Origin: Cyathus striatus
Taxonomy: Eukaryota; Basidiomycota; Agaricomycetes; Agaricales; Nidulariaceae
DNA: 64,000 nucleotides
Direction of reading: 5' to 3'
Assembly (NCBI GenBank): GCA_025738555.1
Contig: JAOVFP010000003.1
Span: 3,844,001-3,908,000 of the forward strand
Shown here: piece by piece, positions 56,480-64,000 of the stretch
Layout: each line of letters starts with the position of its first letter
How positions within the stretch are numbered: the stretch's first letter is position 1
Notes under the pieces: model-generated
What the model saw: the letters and a program-made list of their open reading frames with translations, nothing else
Told to the model about the DNA's origin: nothing
Database searches by the model: none
Made by a program: the position numbers and the translations under genes

Positions 56480-58285
56480 TTGTTTTTACTTACAACTGCC
56501 TAGATTGTATACCAACTTCACCTCTAAGCTACATTTGAATCTGTGAGCAACTCTTCACTATCTGTACCTGAACCCTCTAATGTGAACACAACATCATCAA
56601 TGCAACATCACCCACCTCAGGTTCCCACATGTTACAATAAAGTTTTAGTTTGAGACATTTATCATACAAGTCTGATAGTCACATGACTAACTAGTTCAAA
56701 GAACAAGTTAACCAGTATCGAAATCAAGTAGTTCTCTATTCACAAGCTCTTAAGTTGTTTAGACTTAAGTATGAGCGAAGTGAATGAATCAAAGTGAAGC
56801 TAATTCAATTTGAGCTGAAGCTTGAGCTCTACAGCCCAAATTCTTACTGTTTAAATACAAGTTAAATTGTACTAATAATAAGTGTTTATGAGTCAGAATA
56901 CTGCACATCAACTGCACATTACTGCAGCACAGCAAGAAGAAAGAAAGTAAAACTAAGTATAGTAGTATGACTCAGAAATGAGTCAAGACCATGTAAGTAA
57001 GAAGTCATGTGTTTGGTATCAAAGGTGATACCAAACAAGTCAATGAAATGTAAAGAAAACATACATAAATAGGTAAAAGAAAGAAAAAGCATAACACCAC
57101 AGATTGTCAACATGAAGTTGCAGACTCTCAATGCACATAACTATGGCAGGTAAGCACCCCCCCCAGCTAGCCTCAACATTTCTGCTACCTCCTGCTCTCT
57201 GAATCACAGTGTTGTCACTATACCCTTTGTAGATGGCTACATCCACTGGCCAAGCTGCTTTCCCCACCATTCGTCTAGTGCATGACATGTTTCCCTCATT
57301 CATTCCCCCTGCATCACATCAACAATAGCTAATCTCCTGTCTCCCTGTCCAAATTGACATCCACTGCAGCACAGTCATCACTGACCCACCACAAGTCCCC
57401 TACCTCAACCACATCAAACACCTTTAAACTAGTGACACAGTAGAGTCAACCACAATATCACCTGTATCATTCATCATTTCAAAGTTTGAAGATTTGATCA
57501 CACTGCAGGAAGGCATGGGATTGAGACTTCTTTTTGGACTGATTCTCATTCTACATAAGGCTATTGGCTACTGTGAGATGCATGGGATTTCAGCTGGTCC
57601 TGAGGGGTGGTGAGGGTATGCATTCCTGCTTGTGCCATGTCTGGAGATGAGTGCCTGAGGTCATAATTGTCTTGCCTCCTTTTCATTTGGTCTATGTTTC
57701 ATTAATTTGGATTACTGGTATGGTTTTGGTTTTGGTGGCCATTTCTGTACTCTGGGCTCCATTCTGATGACTGATCTGTAAATATGATATGTTAGGTGTG
57801 TTGTGCAGGCTACTTGGTGGTTTCAAGGGGTAATGTGAGTGGAGATGATGGGAAATGTCAAGAGTGGGGTAAGATTATGTCAACTAGTGTGGAATCCACA
57901 ATGTAGTAGTAGTTATAAGTTGTATGCACTTTGTAGGGGATTAATAATAACATTTTTTGAAAGTATTCACACCTAATTCTTAAGAATCTAAGAGCTTTGG
58001 CCCCATGAAGTTCTGAAAAGTTTGTGCTACACTCAAATGTAAATGTGTTTGCACTACAGAAATGTTTGTGCTGGGACCAAAAATGTTTGTACTCAGTGTT
58101 GTGAGTGAAACTTGATTAGTCATAAACACACACATATGGCTATATGGCCTGATGTTCAGAATCCACATCATCCAGATCTTTCCAAATACACTACCAAATA
58201 ATTCTCATGAGGCAGTGTTTCTCAAGAAGCAAATATATGGAAACACAAGCCAACACCCAACCTCTTGGTGACCAATAATCAATAC
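56480..58285. other. Unassigned stretch
   Basis: A minus-strand frame at 57040-57303 (CTRRMVGKAAWPVDVAIYKG and RAGGSRNVEASWGG) looks coding-like but is short and has no visible partner exons. Other frames look random. A phrase TTTGTGCTGGGACCAAAAATG near 58062 recurs at about 59456, so 58285-59450 may be an insertion between repeats. Confidence 0.35.
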
Positions 58286-58700
58286 TGTTAAAAATAGGAC
58301 ACCATTGTTCAGAACAATGCCTACACATTCAATTACCAAGGACATGCCATTGTTTCTAATAATAGGATTCCATTGTTCCTCACACCAATTGTTCAAAACA
58401 ATGCCTATGCATTTGCTTACCAAGGACACACCATTGTTTCTAATAATAGGACTCCATTGTTCTTTTGCATCCATTGTGCAGAACAATGTCCCTCCTATTA
58501 TTCCATTGTCTTCATGTTCATTGTTTGTCAGGATCTATAAATAGAATTCCATTGTTCATCACCAGAACAATGTGAAACTATTTCTGTCACCATTGTTCAA
58601 GATCTGACTCATCTCCTCAAACACCATTGTTCTGTGCAGCCTCCACCTCAAGACAATGAATCTACCACTACTAAATTTGGAGAACAATGTAGGATTGGTT
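58286..58700. repeat. Cluster of ATTGTTC / GAACAAT motifs
   Basis: Over about 400 bp, CCATTGTTC and AGAACAATG recur more than a dozen times in both orientations, often as facing pairs 2-12 bp apart. The cluster sits upstream of a TATA-like CATAAAAGGAG near 58737. The core AACAAT is the classic target of HMG-box (SRY/Sox-type) proteins, and fungal mating-type regulators include HMG-box factors. A regulatory role is inference. Confidence 0.5.
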
Positions 58701-59455
58701 TTGGATAGGATTAGTCAGCAGTAGGAGGAAAAGAGCATAAAAGGAGAGAGGAATTGAGCCTTGGACAGTAGTTTTATCCATTTACCACAGCTTGACAGCT
58801 AGGATTCTACTCACCAGAGTTTTATCCATTACCAAATAGCCCACCACTAGCTAGGATCTTACTCACCTGTTCATCCCAAGTAGTTATTCTTACACATTAG
58901 ATACAGAATCTATTGTGCTTTTCTTCAGTTCTATTAGTAATGTAAATGATGCAGCTCAACTCACTGTATAAATATATTCACAGTAATCTCAATGTCACTT
59001 TTATCATATCTATTCAGTAGCAGCACATATTAGTTTATGTGCTGCAGCCACCAAGCTACAGTCAGAAACAACCAAGGCCCTCAACTTTGTTTCAACCTTC
59101 ACCACAGCACCAATCTTTATATACAGCCTTTGCTGTACATACAAGCTTTCTCAGTGTTTCTAGCAGTCATTGTTACCCTATACAGCTTTAGCCATATACT
59201 CTAGAAACTCCCACAGTTCATCTCTTATATACAGCCTTTGCTGTACCATATCAGTCATGGGCCAAGCTCTAAGCAAACCTAGCAAAGCCCCACAGTTCAT
59301 CTCCCATTTACAGTCTTTACTGTACATCCCATATCATAGGAGTTTGCAGAAATACATATGATCAGTATCCCTCAACCCCCAGGTGCTAGGTACAAATAAA
59401 GTCACTTCCTGCCAAACACCTAAGGTATCAATTACCTTGAACAACATCAGTTGAA
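58701..59455. repeat. Promoter-like or LTR-like stretch with TACAGCCTTTGCTGTAC repeats
   Basis: A TATA-like CATAAAAGGAG near 58737 follows the motif cluster. Farther on, three copies of a phrase like ATATACAGCCTTTGCTGTAC occur (near 59117, 59226 and 59308). This could be a long LTR or the control region of a lost element. I cannot define its boundaries. Confidence 0.35.
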
Positions 59456-61580
59456 ATATTTGCACTGGGACCAAAAATGTGTGCACCAAACAATGCCTGA
59501 AATGTTTGTGCTCACATCAAAAGTGCACTTTGGCCATCATACTACTGCAAATCTGCTAAAATAAACTAACAAAGTTGTTAATAGACTTTATGCATGATTA
59601 ACTTGTTCAGGGCACCACTGGCTCACTGATACATATTACTGATCAACAATCTGTGGGGAGAAAATGCGGATATAGACTGATAAAGACGAAATCTGGATTG
59701 ACCAGGATAAAGATCTTGTCTGACCTGGAACTTGCATTGAGCATGCCTAGACTGCACAATACCTGGCTTCATGCTGACCGAAATATCTGCCAGAGATGTA
59801 TAAAAGAGCAATGAAACTTTTACATATTTCCACTTCAAGATATAGGTACTTGTAAGTAATGAGCCAAAGAGGTAAGGAACATCTAGGTAGGTGATTCAAT
59901 ATGGTATATATGCTAATGTTACAATAGGTGTAGTACATATTACTAGTCATAGTCATGTACTACATTGTGACATTATATCTAAGCTGAATTCAAATAGAAA
60001 GCCCTGCAGCTTGCTGTTATAAATCATTATTTAAGTTCTACATGTGTAATAAATAAAAGGAAAAAAGTTTCGTCATTTATTAGGCAACATTATACATAAT
60101 TTCAAGCCATTGTATGATGTGCATTTATTGTAAGACTCAACAGAAAGCCTTATAATCCATCTACTTGTGTGTCATTTACATGACATTTTAAGGCTCTCTG
60201 TGAAGCCTTTCAATCCTATTTAAGGATCTGTGCTCAACAATATGCATTGCAAGGTGAGTGTTGCCTTAGGGCCTCACAATTCCCCTTAATCTGAGTCAAT
60301 TGTGTGGCAAACTAGATTTTCATGACATGGTAATTTGTGTATTTCCCTTGTCAACCAATTTCATTCCAACCCAACAAGCTTAACAAAAAGCAAAACTGAT
60401 CTTTAAACAGCCATTGAGAAATATGGAGACCATAAATTTGATGCACACAGCAATAATTATATAGTATTACTGAAGTTCTAAAGTCCAAGAAAACTTGTCA
60501 CTCATCTAAATTACTTATCCTGCAGCCTAGTCACAGGGTACTTTAATTTATATGTCTTATAAATAAATATCTATAAAAACAGAATTTTGGTCTCAAAATG
60601 CTCATGAGTATGCTCAAGCACACACAATGCAACCCTGATGAAGGTGCCTGACCCCCAAGCATGCCAACCAAACTTTATAACTGAAAAAAAGAGTAACTGA
60701 AGATTAAATCTAGATCTTAAATCAGCAAGCAAGTTGCTGAATCACAGAATTTGAATTTATTTGATGGATTTGAGTGTGGTGCTCCAGCTTTCCATAGGAC
60801 AATGCATATATAACCCTAACAGGGTCTCGGCTAGTATTAATTACTAAGCATTGACTAAGCTTAGAACTCATTGATGTTGCTAACAAGTATGTTGTTTTCA
60901 GTCTTATTGCCATTGTATAATGTTTCTATTGAAGCTACAGCTTTCATGCAGACTTGCTACAATATTAAGACATGGATACATCCTATTTAAGTCGAATCAT
61001 CAGCTTCATTTAGTCTGTAACTTAAAATTCTCCTCAAATAGACCATAAAGAATGAAATAAGCCATGCATATCATATCCATGCATACACTGCAAATAAAAT
61101 TGCAAAAAATCTGATCTATGATGTTCTGCGATGGTTCATGCATATATATCCATTTCCAGAAGTCTAAGTCTCTTCAGGCATGTTGTTTAAGTGGTGTATT
61201 GATTTTTGTATATATGGTCTAAATTGTTATTCTGCTACTACTATACTAAAAACTAGCATTATGACCTAAGATATATAGCAACACCAGTGGCTTTCATTTT
61301 GATCAATCCCTGTCACTGACTAGTGGGGGCACACACTAGATGGTCAGTGAGAGGTCATTAATTGCATTCTAGGTCTAAGCACAATCAATAATTAGTATGG
61401 AATCAATAGTAAACTAGAAATCATTGTAATATAAATCAATTAGAAATGAAATCAATGGAGATCAGTCCAAAATCAATCAATCTGAAAAATCATTAAAACT
61501 AAAAATCAATCAGAATGAAATCTATACAGAAATTAATTCAAATCCTTCGGTCCTCCACTACAGCTCAACATACAAGTAGG
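59456..61580. other. Unassigned AT-rich stretch
   Basis: No gene, RNA gene or clear repeat array is recognisable on either strand. A short run of CAATCAATTAGAAATGAAATC-type repeats occurs at about 61380-61550. Confidence 0.45.
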
Positions 61581-62955
61581 CAGTACTTTACACTCCCCCC
61601 CCCCCTTCACCATGAATTCACATGAATTTCACCAAGAGTTCACATATTCACATGAAACTCACATGAATATCACCTATTTGACATAAAATTCACATGAACT
61701 TCATGTGATTTTGAATATTTTCTAAAAAGCATAGGTTCATGAACTTTCATGTATTCTAGGTGAAATTAAAGTGAAAATATTGTGAAATTCACATGAAAAA
61801 TTGAGTTAAATTCATTTAAAAACATGGAGAAAATGAATTTATTTATTGATCATGTGACTAATTTACATATTACAAAGCAACAATAGTATTACATAATGTC
61901 CCCCAATTTCCTGCCCTTGCATTTGATGTCCCATTCCCTGCTTCCCCATGCCTCCTGCCCCTCCACTTGCTGCACACCTCATCCCGCTCGTTATCCTGCC
62001 TCTCCACTCACTGTGTGCCTCATCCCGCTCGTTATCCTGCCCCTCCACTCGCTGTGCACCCCATTCCACTCACTATCTCCACCCCTCTGCTCACTGTATG
62101 GCCCATCCTGCTCATTATTCCACCCCTCTGCTTGTTATCCCGCCCCTCCGCTCATTGTGCGCCCTAACACACTCGCCATCCCATCCTTCCCACCTCTCTG
62201 CTCATTGTGAGCTCTAACGCACTCATCATCCTGCTCTTCCTGCCATATGCGCTCATCATCCCGCCCCTCCCACCCCACCATCCTGCCCCTCGCACTCGCT
62301 GTGCGCCTCCCACTTTCCCGCACTCTCGTTGTTACTGTATTTGTCCTTGATGGAGAAAGAGAAGGGAGGGAGTGAAATAGGAGGTGGAAGGATGAAGGAG
62401 TGGAAGAGAGAAAACAGGGAGAGGGGAGAGGGAGGGGAGAAAGGAGTGAATAATGGTGATGTGGCAAGAAGCAAGAATCAACAATGATGCAACATGTTTT
62501 GGTCATGTGATATTTCAATCATGTGACAATGTATTAGAAAGCGGAGGGTTGGTGGGGGTATGTAGTGTGGGAAATAACTTGTTTACAAAAGTCTTCATAG
62601 TGCAGTAGTTAATTGCTGTATTGTGGGAAAAATCATTAGTCATCACTCTGAGGCTGCTGGTTCAATTCTGGCTGGGGTTATTATTTACTATGTGCATTTA
62701 TTTTTATTATTAGTAAGCAATACTATGAAATGCAATTGAAGCTCACTACTATTGTATAAGTTTCATGTGAATTTCTAGTGAATTTTACATGAATTTCACC
62801 AAGTGACATGAATACCTGGTGAAAAAAATTCATGTGAAATTCAGGTGAAATTATTAGCAGTGTTCTCACTGAAATTCAGCAAAAAATAATGCAAAAAAGT
62901 TCACCTAAATTTCACATGAACTTCACATGTAAGGGGGGGGGAGTGTAAAGAGCTC
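61581..62955. mobile_element. Satellite-bearing TIR element B (TTTACACTCCCC family)
   Basis: The left end is CAGTACTTTACACTCCCC; the right end, reverse-complemented, is GAGCTCTTTACACTCCCC. The arms share the CATGAATTCACATGAA and CACATGAACTTCATGTGA sequence with element A. The centre is different: a tandem repeat of about 36-45 bp (CTCATCCCGCTCGTTATC, CTGCCCCTCCACTCGCTG) at 61965-62310, a purine-rich stretch and a tRNA-like block. The flanks CAAGTAGG and GCTTCAAC do not match. The right flank is Helitron coding sequence but the left flank is not, so a deletion or rearrangement followed insertion. Confidence 0.8.
62598..62690 (+). ncRNA. Degenerate tRNA-like sequence inside element B
   Basis: CATAGTGCAGTAGTTAATTGC resembles a tRNA D-arm with an A box (TAGTTAATTG). 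GCTGGTTCAATTCTGGC resembles a T-arm with B box GGTTCAATTC, and its stem can pair with wobble. The middle is too long for a plain tRNA, the acceptor ends do not pair, and an anticodon cannot be assigned safely. It could be a decayed tRNA or the head of a tRNA-derived SINE carried by the element. Confidence 0.35.
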
Positions 62956-64000
62956 GCTTCAACACACCCATAGAAGGCAGACACAACTCCAAAAGCACCT
63001 GGATTTAAATTAACACCTTTTTTGGGTTTGTAACCTAGAAGCTCAACAATGAAAGCTTGCATCATAATGTTGAAAAATTGAGCACCAACAATAGGATTTT
63101 GAGTAATCAGTGATGCAAGTGAGAAATAAACAGATTGAGAGTTATTTAAAAGATTATCTATATGTAAGTTATCACCAGCCAAATAACTAACAATAGGATT
63201 GTAGATATCAGCCAGATTCAGAGTCAAGTAAAAAGTAGGAAGGCCTTTTTCAATTACTAATGAGTGAATTTCATTTCACATAACAGTCTTGCTAGCATTA
63301 GATCCAGGTATAGGAGCTGTGATAGCTTTCACCTCATTCATGAGTTGTAAGACATTTTGTTGTTCAGTTGTGGTTGCACTTGCAGGATTACCATTAGACA
63401 AGGAAGTTACCATGTTCTCAAGTGTTTCAACAGAAATAGATGCAAAACATGAGGCAATTTGATTAAAATTGGTTTTTGACTCTTAAACTAATATTGAGAA
63501 GAGCTTTTTCATGTTGTATAATATTAAAACATGTAAACATAAATGTGGGGTGCACTTGAAATCTTCAATCAGCTTAACTTAGTAAATGCTTAATATGACA
63601 CTGAAAAGATAACTTTACTAGATGACTGTTATCCTCAGGTCCACCAATACCATAAGGAAATAAAGTGGGATATATTAAAGGTAACAAGGAGAGATTGTGA
63701 AATTCATTAACAGGAATGGGATCATGAGGAACTTGCAAGGTTGAACCATTTTTTGTTTAAAATTTTTTAAAGCTGCAGCACATAGTTCATGAGCAGGCAT
63801 GTTAGCATTTGTGTCAGTAGCTACAACACTCTCAAAATTATCAGGAGATGATGAGAGAAGCTCTTCATTATCATTGTTGTCATATTTTAAAATCAAAGAG
63901 TCCACTGTGATGCTGCTTGCACATTTAGGCATAAAATTGTGCATTTTTATCATTTTCAGCATTAAAGCTGAACACATTGAGGAAGCCCATATAGTAAATA
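62956..64000 (-). pseudogene. Helitron replicase (Rep/helicase N-terminal region), decayed, runs off the edge
   Basis: The minus strand reads Helitron-type blocks in order: LLPLIYPTLFPYGIGGPED, FTCFNIIQHEKALLNISL, then after a +1 shift NFNQIASCFASISVETLENM, IPGSNASKTVM, NEIHSLVIEKGLPTFYLTLN, LADIYNPIVSYLAGDNLHID and FNIMMQAFIVELLGYKPKKG, GAFGVVSAFYGCVEA. The next expected block, QGRGTLHCH with the rolling-circle HUH histidines, is cut off where element B abuts at 62955. Stops include a TGA between KTVM and NEIHS where the family has Arg. Helitrons replicate by rolling circle and often carry gene pieces. The upstream N-terminal part lies beyond 64000. Confidence 0.8.

Noticed and set aside
61863..62518. 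Several overlapping 60-127 codon frames in element B
   Set aside because: They run through the tandem CTCATCCCGCTCG-type repeat and purine-rich sequence in several phases on both strands.
61573..62963. Target duplication for element B
   Set aside because: The flanking 8-mers CAAGTAGG and GCTTCAAC do not match, and only the right flank is Helitron sequence.

Overview
The window looks like a repeat-rich, AT-rich piece of a nuclear genome from a filamentous basidiomycete, most likely an agaricomycete. The evidence is spliceosomal introns of about 49-62 bp, chromodomain Ty3/gypsy and single-frame Ty1/copia retrotransposons, a fungal-type Helitron replicase, and three degraded high-copy 'hypothetical' gene families that I recall from agaricomycete genomes. 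The species cannot be named from the sequence. I see no rRNA, no intact tRNA, no CRISPR array and no clearly intact host gene.

Layout. 1-2152: nothing recognisable. 2153-9757: remains of host-type genes: a minus-strand multi-exon gene of unknown function; a plus-strand multi-exon gene (3748-8730) broken by unrecognised sequence and by a 1.05 kb satellite-bearing transposon; and a minus-strand pseudogene of the mitochondrial ATP synthase beta subunit. 10382-12046: a small element with perfect 40 bp inverted repeats, then a non-autonomous hAT-type element with a perfect 8 bp target duplication. 12147-14434 and 19930-20588: minisatellite arrays ending in a shared transposon-like terminus. 14760-16545: two more broken high-copy genes separated by a solo LTR. 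20589-26160: a decayed chromodomain gypsy element. 27447-35658: a Ty1/copia element, essentially complete, carrying four later insertions. 35830-45545: a run of palindromic, satellite-filled terminal-inverted-repeat elements. 45546-49946: a second gypsy copy on the minus strand, carrying a convergent antisense gene that holds a solo LTR, which itself holds another satellite element. 49947-53985: more satellite and foldback elements. 53986-61580: mostly unassigned. 61581-64000: a satellite element abutting a Helitron replicase relic that runs off the edge.

The most interesting theme is a set of transposons whose interiors are almost entirely short tandem and inverted repeats. I can separate three groups by termini and target duplications: (1) ends in TTTACACTCCCC with 8 bp duplications; (2) ends in CATRAGTGYYAGCC with 8 bp duplications and TGATCAC-rich arrays; (3) a 1.29 kb foldback element present twice with 10 bp duplications. 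Several otherwise unrelated families carry arrays built on the same heptamer, TGTGACA. None has a visible transposase gene, so all would depend on proteins encoded elsewhere. Excising an insertion with one copy of its duplication restores the host reading frame at several sites, which gives a relative insertion order. Many premature stops look like CGA-to-TGA changes, which points to cytosine-methylation-linked CpG decay or a RIP-like process.
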